A DNA stretch of 64,000 bases from contig NC_088313.1 in assembly GCF_910592395.1 (NCBI RefSeq), positions 746,501-810,500 on the forward strand, given 5' to 3'. The notes beneath the pieces are model-generated. The model was not told where the DNA came from and did no database searches. It worked only from the letters and a program-made list of their open reading frames with translations. The translations under genes were made by a program, and so were the position numbers. Shown piece by piece: positions 1 to 10,333 of this stretch (position 1 is its first letter; the number at the start of each line of letters is the position of its first letter). Source of the stretch: Lineus longissimus (Eukaryota; Nemertea; Pilidiophora; Heteronemertea; Lineidae).

Positions 1-127
1 CGATATCATGATGATGCAGATCATAACGATGCATGATGCATCCTTAGAGAGTAACCACACTAAACTCTTAAGATGCATCCATTCCCAGGGACAGGCGAGG
101 CAAAAATGACAGTTGTCAAATACTTAC

Positions 128-468
128 GTATTTTATTCTTTATGTCCATGCAATTTGATATATGCGGGAATCGCAGGATCTGTTTCCATTTCTTGCTTTT
201 ACCCTTCCGTTTACCACCATCGCCTACGAAAAAAAACAATATGAAAATCAAAAGTCCAGTAAGCAGTAGCATGTATTGTATGACATGATAAATGACAGGC
301 ATACGTTTGTATACATTTTGTAGTGTATTATAATGGATTCGTGTACATTTGTACGTGCATCGGCGAACTGTCAACACGGCCAGACAGACGGGTCTTCGGC
401 CTGAAAAGGGACCTACCTTGTCGGGCTTTGAGGTAAACGGTATTTGCAACTATATTTTCTAACTCCAT
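128..468 (-). CDS. GRK5: G-protein-coupled receptor kinase, GRK4/5/6 class (5' part: coding exons 1 and 2)
   Basis: Seen: on the minus strand an ATG at 468 opens exon 1 (468-417, 52 nt, MELENIVANTVYLKARQ), ending at donor GTAGGT. Exon 2 (223-128, 96 nt) lies between an acceptor TTCGTAG and donor GTAAGT. The joined frame continues through GDGGKRKGKSKKWK and ILRFPHISNC. Known: this is the N terminus of the GRK4/5/6 subfamily, with an amphipathic helix that docks on active receptors, a basic phosphoinositide-binding patch, then the start of the RGS-homology domain. The kinase phosphorylates activated GPCRs at the plasma membrane, leading to arrestin binding. The remaining exons (rest of the RGS-homology domain, kinase domain, C-tail) must lie left of position 1. 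The gene is divergent from TCERG1 and unrelated to it in function. Class assignment is confident. GRK5 is used as a class label; most invertebrates have one gene for GRK4/5/6. Confidence 0.88.
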
Positions 469-539
469 AGATCCAGGAACGGATTATAAAGTCGCGATTA
501 CGGGTCAGAACCCGACCCAAAACACGATTTTAATCCAAA

Positions 540-660
540 ACACAGGGTGTGGTGTTCGGGAAAAGCAATATGGCGGCTCGTGAGCTGAGGTCAGAAGAGG
601 AGACCGTCTGATTGGTTGGATGTGCTCATGACGTCAGCGGGCACTTTGCACTAAAATGTG
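540..660 (-). promoter_or_regulatory. Probable GRK promoter with YY1, CCAAT and CRE motifs
   Basis: Within 170 bp upstream of the GRK start codon are AATATGGCGGC (567-577, matching the YY1 consensus), ATTGG (611-615, an inverted CCAAT box) and TGACGTCA (629-636, a perfect palindromic CRE). Clustering of these three at the 5' end of a gene is typical of a TATA-less animal promoter. The motifs are seen; promoter activity is inferred. Confidence 0.5.
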
Positions 661-1341
661 AATCTTCCTTAAGTGTCTTCACATCACTTTTTTGCCTTTC
701 TTGCCAATTATCACAATTTTTGGAAAATGCTGGATTAACGAGAACATCATAATGAAGGATTAGTTGTTTTGGTTTTAATATCTAACTGACAAAGTAGTTC
801 AGAAGATGCTGATGAAGCAATAAAACAAAGTCACAATCAAGACACGCCGGTACGCCTCGAAACAGTTTTCTCAATAGTGTAGAACCTCTCTATTAAGGAC
901 ACCCTCGGGACTGACCTTGTACTGTCTTTAATAGAGAGGTACCGTGACAAGAGCGGTCAAATTGAATGGAAACAACCAATTTGGTACCAAAACTAGTATC
1001 CTTGATATAGAGGTGTATGCAAAGGCAGGTTCCACTGTCCATATGCTTTTCCAATACTGGGATTGTGGTCTTCATTTTTCAACAACGACCATTTAGATTT
1101 TCTTCATCAATCAGATGCCGTTACATGTCGCTGACTCTCACTGAAGTGTCGCATTGTTGTAACAGACGTGATGTGAATTTTAGTGGAAATCAGCACCGCC
1201 AGTTGGTATGCCCAATCTGGCCCTATTATTGACCGAAAAGATAATCTTGTCTTTGAGAAGTGAGGATTATTGTAGGTTTTGTATTTAGACTTTTATAGGA
1301 ACTGCTTACACATCTGTCGGTCCAATTGCTACGGGAGTGAC
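661..1341. other. Spacer upstream of GRK; one dispersed repeat, otherwise nothing recognised
   Basis: I found no coding exon with credible splice sites or protein similarity here. The only structure is the repeat listed at 885-1018. Confidence 0.5.
885..1018 (-). repeat. Dispersed repeat, copy 1 (reverse orientation)
   Basis: The reverse complement of this stretch matches 25628-25797 over most of its length, with shared blocks such as ACTAGTTTTGGT and AAATTGGTTGTTTCCATTCA. Both copies are edged by inverted versions of ACCTCTCTATTAAGGACA. This looks like a short non-autonomous interspersed element. I do not recognise the family. Confidence 0.65.
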
Positions 1342-2009
1342 CAGTCACAATCGGGATGGTCAGACGTTTGCTCCAGTGGACAGGGTTCCCCGTTACACCG
1401 GGACAGATGACCTGCCAATGCAGTCACAATCGGGACAACCAGGCGCTTGCTCCAGTGGACAGGGTTCCCCGTTACACCGGGACAGATGACCTGCCAATGC
1501 AGTCACAATCGGGACAACCAGGCGCTTGGTCCAGTGGACAGGGTTCCCCGTTACACCGGGACAGATGACCTGCCAATGCAGTCACAATCAGGACAACCAG
1601 GCGCTTGCTCCAGTGGACAGGGTTCCCCGTTACACCGGGACAGATGACCTGCCAATGCAGTCACAATCGGGACAACCAGGCGCTTGCTCCAGTGGACAGG
1701 GTTCCCCGTTACACCGGGACAGATGACCTGCCAATGCAGTCACAATCAGGACAACCAGGCGCTTGCTCCAGTGGACAGGGTTCCCCGTTACACCGGGACA
1801 GATGACCTGCCAATGCAGTCACAATCAGGACAACCAGGCGCTTGCTCCAGTGGACAGGGTTCCCCGTTACACCGGGACAGATGACCTGCCAATGCAGTCA
1901 CAATCGGGACAACTCGACGTTCGCTAAAGGGGATAATATACCTTGTCACACCGGTGTACAGACGGCGCGCAAATGCTGTCACAATCAGGACAACTCGACG
2001 TTCGCCAAG
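1342..2009. repeat. 79-bp minisatellite, about 7 copies plus degenerate tail
   Basis: A near-perfect 79-bp unit (CAGTCACAATCGGGACAACC, then a segment with CCAGTGGACAGGG and TTACACCGGGACAGATGACC) repeats from 1342 to about 1926. Two decayed partial units follow to 2009. Copies differ at only a few bases, so the array is young or homogenised. The period is not a multiple of three; open frames through it are chance. Confidence 0.9.
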
Positions 2010-2022
2010 TAACTACGGTGTA

Positions 2023-2291
2023 CAGCGAGTTTTTTTTTTACAGGTAGGTTCGTACCATTGAGTGCATTGACCACCAATTTCGCCTGACGTCATCAAGTAA
2101 GAAACGCACGTGTTGTTGGTCAGTAAACAAGATCAGCGATGCACATTGACAATTGGTGCGAGTTCGAATCTCGGAAGGACCTAAACCATTATGCACTTTT
2201 TGTTTTTATTGCTTGTTTTTCATTTAGTTAATTATTTTAATGATAAATTAAATGTACACAATGGTACGAACCTACCTGTAAAAACTCGCTG
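2023..2291. mobile_element. Fold-back/MITE-like element with about 32-bp terminal inverted repeats
   Basis: The left arm 2023-2059 (CAGCGAG, a T-run, then ACAGGTAGGTTCGTACCATT) is the inverse of the right arm 2260-2291. The interior is AT-rich and holds a tRNA B-box-like AGTTCGAATCT near 2160. No protein is encoded. The arms and lack of coding fit a non-autonomous DNA transposon; the superfamily is not identifiable by eye. Confidence 0.7.
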
Positions 2292-4080
2292 CTGGTGTGC
2301 AAGGGATAGTAGTCCTAGGGCTGATAGTCCGTGTAACAATAGCCCGAATTGCTAAATGTTTTGGTTAGGGTTAGCGGTACAATAGATCATGCTGCTTAAT
2401 TGGTCAAATACAATGCTACCGGACTATGACTCCAGGGGGACTATATCCGCTGTCACACCGGGACTACTAGTTATTGTCCTCTGTCCTCACTAAGAGGTGG
2501 CAGCATAGACAATTGACCTGCAACGCACCTTCTACGTTAGTGGGGTTAACGCCATGGATGTAATGCCTTGAGAATTTGCACAGTATATAAGGGTCTTGCT
2601 AGGTAGTGTATTAATAAGATAAACCACAGATTAAACCTGGTTCATACTTGCTTTGACTTGATGAATGACGGATCTGAGGGAGCTTGTTCAGGGGTTCCAG
2701 CTGTAAATCGTCCCCCGCCCTACAAACGGGCGATATTTTCTAATTTTTAGTAATTGCCTTGTTCCATTTTCTTAGCTCAGATGGCAGCACCAGAGAAGAT
2801 GCGTGTCGCACGGGTATATCAGCTTGGAGGACGTACCGGCGGCGAGGGGTTTTTTTTACAGGTAGGTTCGTACCATATATCTCACAAGGACGGACAATGG
2901 GACAACCAACCTCTGTCAGCTGGTTATCTGATCTCACGAGACTGGCATTACCCAATATCTTCCTGACAACTCTTTAAGTACAACTTGAGTACTACTTGGT
3001 ATCACAGTCATCCTTGAAGACTGGTGAATCCTCCCAAAGTCCTTTCTCTTTTGCAGAACGTGCCACCAAAAAGACATCAATATATACATAAAAATCAATC
3101 AATCTGTCTACAGTGTAATTTTGGAAAGAAGCCCTCAAATTCGTTTCCATTCCTCGTTTGATTTTCAGCCGTAGCAGCCAATAGCTGGTCTCAAATCATC
3201 CACAACAATCAACAGAACATTGGGTTTCTGGGAATGTGCGAGACCTGAAACAAATGCCAACACAACCGAGATGAAAGTGGATACAGAATTGTGACGAAGA
3301 TACTGATGATAACATCCCACATGCCAATGTCCAGAGTATTTACATGTAATTGTGCCGGCTCCTCAATTAGAAATTACTCGAAGAGAAATTTGTCCAACAG
3401 TAATCATATGGACAGTCTCATCAGTCAGTCTGTCCTAAAGACATTTCTAATAAACATGGGGACAATCTCTTCCGAGTGGTAGTCTGTCCTATTGACCAGG
3501 ACCAAGTACATTGTATCTGATTTATAGTAGGGGCCTATATGTAGACTAGGCCTGTGGTCTGCTGGTATGACCCATATTTTGGGTATTGTAAAATTGTTAT
3601 GACAAATACATTAAAAAAACTCTTACATTAGAATATCGATTAGTGTAAGAGGTATCTATCGATAAAATCAAGATTACTTTCAGGTTTATATTTCTTGAGA
3701 TGAAAACGAAAGAACATATTAGTGAAGGCACATTAACAAAACCAAAATATTGATCTTTCAGAAATTAGTTAGGTATCAAACTTTCGTTTCTCTGCTCAAC
3801 GTATGTGAAGTAGTCGTGATCGCGTAATAGACGAACGCCTGCTGACCTAATACTCGTAGCACAGTGACATGTGCATATCTTTGCTAATTTTGACTCTTTA
3901 GCTGTACAGTCATGTATATGCAACATAGTTAATTAATTCTAAGATATTCATGCATGCCATGGTGACCAAATTGAGAATCACCGATTGTTGATGTATGGGA
4001 CATGACCTATCCTCCCATGCAGCCATTGCAGGCCCCAACACCCCCTATACTGGTACCGGTACTGTTTACATTGACAGTCA
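2292..4080. other. Spacer; solo MITE arm at 2842-2876, otherwise nothing recognised
   Basis: No exon supported by splice signals and protein similarity was found. The stretch 2842-2876 repeats the left arm of the element at 2023-2291 (T-run followed by ACAGGTAGGTTCGTACCAT) without a partner arm nearby. Confidence 0.5.
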
Positions 4081-4395
4081 ATGAGACACATATTGATGGA
4101 TACCATCGGTATGTGGTCTCGAGAAGCCGGTTCCAATGACCACTCGTACTCTGGAAAGAAGCTGAGATTGCTCTGGGACTCGCTAGCCCCCACGGGCCCG
4201 GCTATAAAACACCGGCATCCCGACATGCTCGGCGTCTTCGATGAGAAGGAAAAGGAGGTCCTAATCATCGAGATAGCTGTCAGCTCCGACAGACACGTCC
4301 TAGCACGTGCGGAGGAGAAACGATCGAAGTACTGCGGCTGTGACTATCTCATCTCTCTCATCATGCTGTCAACACAGTGGGGCAGCCAGGACTGA
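4081..4395 (+). pseudogene. Non-LTR retrotransposon C-terminal fragment (R2-like endonuclease tail)
   Basis: An open frame of 104 codons contains RHPDML, then VLIIEIAV, then EEKRSKY. This spacing (PD, an acidic hydrophobic strand ending in E, then a basic helix with KY) is that of the PD-(D/E)xK-type region found after the reverse transcriptase in R2-type and related retroelements. No reverse transcriptase lies upstream, so this is a 5'-truncated relic. Its last codons (CGCDYLISLIMLSTQWGSQD) already match the unit of the 68-bp satellite that follows. Family assignment is from motif memory only. Confidence 0.5.
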
Positions 4396-5925
4396 TTCGG
4401 CGTGGTTGTGACTTCCTCATCTCTCTCACCATGTTGACAACTTGGCAGAGCAGCCAAGACTGATTTGGCCTGGCTGTGACTATCTCATCTCTCTCATGTT
4501 GTCAACACGGTGGAGCAGCCAGGACTATTTCGGTCTGGCTATGACCGTTTCATCTCTCTTATCATGCTGTCAACACAGTGGGGCAGCCAGGACTGATTCG
4601 GCGTGGTTGTGACTTCCTCGTCTCTCTCACCATGTTGACAACTTGGCAGAGCAGCCAAGACTGATTTGACCTGGCTGTGACTTCCTCATCTCTCTCTGTG
4701 ACTGCGTCATCTCTCTAGCCATGTTGACAACTTGGCAGAGCAGCCAGGACTGACTCGCCTGGCTGTGACTGTCTCATCTCTCTCACCATATTAACAACTA
4801 GGCAGTGCGGCAAAGACTGATATGGCCTGGCTGTGACCGTCTCATCTCACTCATCATGTTGTCCACACGGTGGAGCAGCCAGGTCAGATTCGGTCTGGCT
4901 GTGACTGCCTCATCTCTCTCACCATGTTGACAAATTGGCAGAGCAGCCAAGACTGATTTGGCCTGGCTGTGACTGTCTCATCTCTCTCATCATGTTGTCA
5001 ACACGGTGGAGCAGCCAGGACTGATTCGGCCTGTCTGTGACTTCCTCATCTCTCTCACCATGTTGACAACTAAGCAGAGCAGCCAAGACTGATTTGGCCT
5101 GGCTGTGACTGTCTCATCTCTCTCACCATAATTATGGTCAACACGGTGGAGCAGCCAGAACTGATTCGACCTGGCTGTGACTGTCTCATCTCTCTCGCCA
5201 TATTAACAACTAGGCAGTGCGGCGAAGATTGATGCGGCCTGGCTGTGACTGTCTCATCACTCGCATCATGTTGTCAGCACGGTGGAGCAGCCAGGATTGA
5301 TTCGGCCTGGCTGTGACTTCCTCACCTCTCTCATCATGTCGTCAGCACAGTGGAGCAGCCAGGATTGATTCGGCCTGGCTGTGACTTCCTCATCTCTCTC
5401 ATCATGTTGTCAACACGGTGGAGCAGCCAGGACTGATTCGGCCTGGCTGTGACTGCCTCATCTCTCTCACCATGTTGACAACTTGGCAGAGCAGCCAAGA
5501 CTGATTTGGCCTGGCTGTGACTGTCTCATCTCTCTCACCATAATTATTGTCAACACGGTGGAGCAGCCAGAACTGATTCGGCCTGGCTCTGACTGTCTCA
5601 TCTCTCTCGCCTTATTAACAACTAGGCAGTGCGGCGAAGATTGATGCGGCCTGGCTGTGACTGTCTCATCACTCGCATCATGTTGTCAACGCGGTGGAGC
5701 AGCCAGGACTGATTCGGCCTGGTTGTGACTTCCTCATCTCTCTCATCATGTTGTCAACACGGTGGAGCAGCCAGGACTGATTCGGCCTGGCTGTGACTTC
5801 CTCATCTCTCTCACCATGTTGACAACTTGGCAGAGCAGCCAAGACGTTTTTTGCCTGGCTGTGACTGTCTCATCTCTCTCATCATGTTGTCAGCACGATG
5901 GAGGAGCCAGGACTGTCAAACAGTT
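4331..5925. repeat. 68-bp satellite array, about 23 diverged units
   Basis: The unit reads roughly GTGACTGTCTCATCTCTCTC, ATCATGTTGTCAACACGGTG, GAGCAGCCAGGACTGATTCG, GCCTGGCT. Two subtypes intermix, one with CAACACGGTGGAGCAGCC and one with CAACTTGGCAGAGCAGCC, with local order suggesting higher-order duplication. The first unit overlaps the 3' end of the retroelement fragment, so the monomer probably arose from that tail. Confidence 0.85.
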
Positions 5926-6007
5926 GTGTGAGCTCACTAGAGCTTGCACTTACATAATAGTGTAAAACTAAAATTTATATAATATTATATATATATATGT
6001 ATATAAA

Positions 6008-6357
6008 ACCGTCTTCGGATGCGCATCCGATATGCCACGAGATCCTTCACCGTCAATTCCCTTACCGTCTTCGGATGCGCATCCGATATGCCACGAGATC
6101 CTTTACCGTCAATTTCTTTACCGTCATCGGATGTGCATCCGATATGCCACGAGATCCTTCACCGTCAATTCCCTTACCGTCTTCGGATGCGCATCCGATA
6201 TGCCACGAGATCCTTTACCGTCAATTTCTTTACCGTCATCGGATGCGCATCCGATATGCCATGAGATCCTTTACCGTCAATTTCTTTACCGTTATCGGAT
6301 GCGCATCCGATATGCCACGAGATTTTTTGTAACTTCACCGTCAATTCCTATACCGTC
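6008..6357. repeat. 56-bp palindrome-bearing satellite, about 6 copies
   Basis: A 56-bp unit repeats six times. Each contains the 14-bp palindrome CGGATGCGCATCCG, extended to 18 bp in some copies, followed by ATATGCCACGAGATCC and ACCGTCAATT. Two sub-variants (TCTTCGG and TCATCGG) alternate, so the array partly grew as 112-bp dimers. An AT run (about 5975-6005) precedes it. Confidence 0.88.
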
Positions 6358-8133
6358 ATGGATGCCACCAGCTTTGTTCGCGTTGTAAAGGTTTCGGGGA
6401 TACGACCAATGCATGCGAGCACCGTCGGCGGAACCCCAAACCGCCCTCTCGATCTATCCGTAAGGACAAGCCACTCTCGTGACCGTCACAGTTACGGACT
6501 CCGGACCTCCAGACTTTAGAGACCGAGCTTTTCTTTACCTTACAATTACTGTATACTCGGCGCCTCACTTATATGTGTTGTTTTTTTCACATACATTGTT
6601 CTCGTGGTTTACGGAAAAGTAGGCCTAAAATGTTATAGTGTCTAAAAACAATATTCAGTTAATGGAATTACACTTTTTTCCATTACTGCTTGCTTGATAT
6701 TGCCCTAACAGCTTTTTCATGAATCAATTTTGAGCATTATGTTTACAACGTAGTTATTATAGCACGAATTATGAGTCTAAAATGCCAAATACTTGCAACT
6801 ATTATGTTAATCACTGAAATCTTGGTGTACAAATTGCTCGCTATAAGCTAGGTTATTGCGCCCCTTAACCAACGTACTGACAGCGCTACCTCCCCGGAAC
6901 TCAAACTTTAACGCGAGTTAATTGTAATCTTACTCTCTATATACCAAAGTGATTTACCTAGGAATACAGTTGCACTTCACTGAAAACTAATGATGTGTTA
7001 ATGAGTTCAATGAATCCTTCGATTCCTTTGGTTTTCTTGGCGAACTGACGTCCGACAATCAATGACCCGTTGACGTGTACCTGCAATACGCCATTGCCGT
7101 AGTGTGTAAACAGATATATTTTTGGACGAAACTCAGCCCCTCACAAACTTTGGTCCATTTCGCCAATGATGACACCACAGCACTTTAAGCTGTAGCAGCG
7201 CTAAGCAAGAGTCAAGACAAATGTCCGCTGCAAGCCGCTGCTGGACCAACCCCCTCGCCCGCCCCCCATCATGATATCAGAGGCCTGGCTGAGCCCTGTG
7301 ATTTAGCCAAATTCAATATGATTCTTTTCTACTGTGATGTTAAGGCCCTTGTGTCATGCAGCGTATTCGGTAGCACCGGTACACAACTTATGTTAAACCG
7401 CGACGTCTGCTGCAATTCAAATTGCATATGACGCCAACGGAATTGTGACGACTTGTTTCTCAAATCTTTTAGTGAACAGTGATCACGGGCTGTGGGAATT
7501 GCGAAGGGATGGTGTAGAGTATCGCCACAACAATGTTGATATGATCACTCGTCGTTTCAGCGGGCATGACTTGGTACATCCAGTAACCCAGCAAAAAGTA
7601 GCCTCGGTACAGCCAGTCAAGTAGCAACAAATCGCAAAAGGGGATCCTTGTCTGACTGGTGGCTGGACCACATGGTAGGTCACCATCAAATAAGGGAGTG
7701 GATCCAGCACAGCTGGATAGAGGGGGCCCCGTTGAGGGCGAAGCCTGAATATGGTGAGGGTTCGCCCTCACAATCACATGAAAGCGCAGTAGGCGCTCAC
7801 CCACGAAGGGAGGTCTGGGGGTCTCCAGCAGGAAAATTTTGAAACTGAGATGCTCTCAGATGCGTTTCCCAAGTGTCTGAGAGACGATGTTTACTCGTTA
7901 ATTCACTGCAAAGAAATGAATAACGAATAAGCCCCCTAGGTTTTCTTCTTTGGGTTGTGAGGAGAATATTTCAAATCTTTTGAACAGCAGTGTCTAACCT
8001 ACAACGCCATCAATGATTTTCACTGTGCTCATGTTTGTTTTGTATTATTTTAACTGGAAATGGAAGGGTAGGGAATTTTTCTATCAAAACCCATTTACTT
8101 CTTATTTCAAGTGTTTTTGTTTTCACTGTTTCA
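6358..8133. other. Spacer upstream of TCERG1; one 9-bp-stem hairpin, otherwise nothing recognised
   Basis: No gene is supported. GAGGGCGAA (7734-7742) and TTCGCCCTC (7761-7769) form a perfect 9-bp stem with an 18-nt loop. It could be a transposon remnant. The TCERG1 transcription start may lie in the right part of this stretch or just beyond it. Confidence 0.45.
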
Positions 8134-8333
8134 GACACTTGTTGGCCTTCCCCCAGCGCACTGGCTAAAACATGTTAATAGAAGGACGGGGGGTTTAAGT
8201 GACTTCAATTTGGACCGAAACGACTGGGGCGTAAAGGTCAGGGAGCGAAACGACCGAATACCCAGCGATTGGGAAATCGATTCCATATTCACAACGAGGC
8301 CAACGGCAAGCGTGTCGACGTAGAAAAGAAAAG
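8134..8333 (+). promoter_or_regulatory. TCERG1 5' UTR / promoter-proximal region
   Basis: Upstream of the TCERG1 ATG the sequence becomes richer in CpG and has ATTGG near 8268. A pyrimidine-rich acceptor-like TTTCAG at about 8129-8134 could end a 5' UTR intron. The start codon sits in AAGATGGCGGA, both a strong Kozak context and close to the YY1 consensus, often seen at animal start codons. Exact start site is not visible. Confidence 0.4.
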
Positions 8334-10333
8334 ATGGCGGAAGATCGTGAAAACCGAGAACATGATGAAGAAGCTTCAAGATCACGATATGACGGTCCTA
8401 GAGGCCCACCACCTCCTCCTTATAGGGGACCAAGAGGACCAGGACCTCGAGGACCTCGGTAACTATTGCAATTCAACTTGGACCTTTAGGTTTTGCCGTA
8501 TTTCTTGGTAGACTTGGGCATATTTCTCTCGATTTTCGCCGACCGCGGACCGGCTTCTTTGACTTTTGCATGCATGCATTGGATGGAGAAAGCAGTGCAT
8601 TCACTGGGATGTTTGCCTGCACTTCATAAATGCTGAATGCATTACGCTTACCATTAAAAGATCGAACTGAAGGAATCAGTTTAGGAGGTGCATTTTTGTT
8701 GCATTTTTCAGGTTAGATTTGTCGATTTGTCTGTACCGACCAATTGATATAAATGAAATACAGGTGTGGTCGCACGAGTCGCAGTATTTTTGCATAGGGC
8801 CTATAATTGACACCCTGCGAAAGTAAATGTCGGCCATTTTGAAACGACCCTTTTCACAGGCAACGTTTGTTTACCATGGCATAAAAGTAAAAATATACAA
8901 GCTTATTCAAGCAATTTACTTGAAGTTGTCCATGCCTTTTAATGGGTGGCGCTTACTCCCAATGCTAACACTCCCGCCAAGGCCCAAATACACTATAATA
9001 CTAGTTTGTACATGGGGGATGTTTCACTGTTAAAATGCTGCCCAATTACTTCCAATTAATAAAATAGCGGTCTTCAGGAATCTCTGTTGAATCACGTGGA
9101 CTTGTCGCCTGCTGAAATAGTCTCGGGCTAGTAGCTTTTGCTTGTGGCTAGTGCACTCTGCATTGAGGCACAGGCCCCTGAAGCCTTGTTAGCGGGAATA
9201 TCGGGCTAAACAATGGGATAAGCCAGCCTTTTCAAAGCCATCATTCGCATATCAACTACATAGGCGAATGATGACTTTGAAATGGCCTGGGATTGATAAT
9301 TGGAGTCTTATAGATGGCGTGGTGAGCAACAAATTGTTTGTTTCTCGGCGTTTTCCGGTCGTACGAGGGGTCCGAAGTGGAGCTGTCTCTCGCTTCAAAT
9401 CTGGTCCAGCGCTTGCCTACCTTTATTTTTTACTCTTCTCATAGTACTTTCCTGGCTTATCCCATTGTTTAGCCCAATAATCCCGCTAACTAGGCTTCAG
9501 GGGCCTGTGATTGAGGCTAGTCCTGGGCTAGTAGGGCAAATTTGGATTTTTCGACCCCTGATTTAAAGTTACAATAGGCCCTTCGTTGTAGGTGAAACCC
9601 ATGACTGCTCAGCGCCAAAACATACACCTACAAAAAGTGCAATATCTTTTTTTAGCGGTCTAAGACGCCAGGCAATGCCTCTCGAGCAGAAAGGCCTATT
9701 TCATCTTCCCAACAGGCCAACCCTCAGTTGTACAGAGCCTATAAGAGAACCTACCCCATCCATTAACATTGACCTTCATTATTTCTTTCTCTTCTAGTCC
9801 TCCTTATGGTGGTCCACCAAGAGGTCCTCCTAGATTTAGGGGCCCACCTCCACGTGGTCCTCCTCCTGGTCCCCCAGGCATGAGAGGACCACCCCCAGGC
9901 ATGAGAGGACCCCCACCAGGTTAGTTGGCTGTTTATATTGACTCAATAGAATCATTTAGCAATCTGATATTAGAGACTGAAGACCAATCTTATCATAATC
10001 ATAGATAAAAAGTTTCTTTTGTTTCAGTTTCAGTTTGAGCTTGAAGAAATTTCCATGGCACAAATGTTCATTTTAAAAAAGTGTAGTGATATGGGGTCCT
10101 GAAATTCTGAATTCATCACACTGTTTCTGTAGTTTCTATTTCTTAAATTTCATCATTCAGGTATGAGGGGACCTCCACCAAGGCCATTTGGACGTCCACC
10201 CTTTGATCCTGCCTATGGGCCACCACCAGGCATGCCCCCACCAGGAATGCCACCACCAGGCATGCCCCCACCACCTGGTATGCCACCACCACCTGGAATG
10301 CCACCACCACCAGGCATGCCCCCACCGGGTGGA
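8334..10333 (+). CDS. TCERG1: TCERG1 exons 1-3: N-terminal acidic/RG and proline-rich segment
   Basis: Exon 1 begins [20 protein letters not shown] and passes into RG/GP repeats. Exons 2 and 3 encode runs of PPPGM and RGPP up to residue 140. Such segments are low-complexity ligands for WW and SH3 domains and are typical of this family. Exon 3 has tandem GMPPPP units from a near-repetitive DNA stretch (10220-10330), a likely length-polymorphic site. Confidence 0.9.

Noticed and set aside
6008-6357. CRISPR-like array with palindromic repeats
   Set aside because: The 56-bp units are contiguous without unique spacers, and the window is clearly animal DNA with spliced genes.
7469-7842. Overlapping open frames on both strands upstream of TCERG1
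   Set aside because: No recognisable domains; the stretch contains a hairpin remnant and no credible exon borders.
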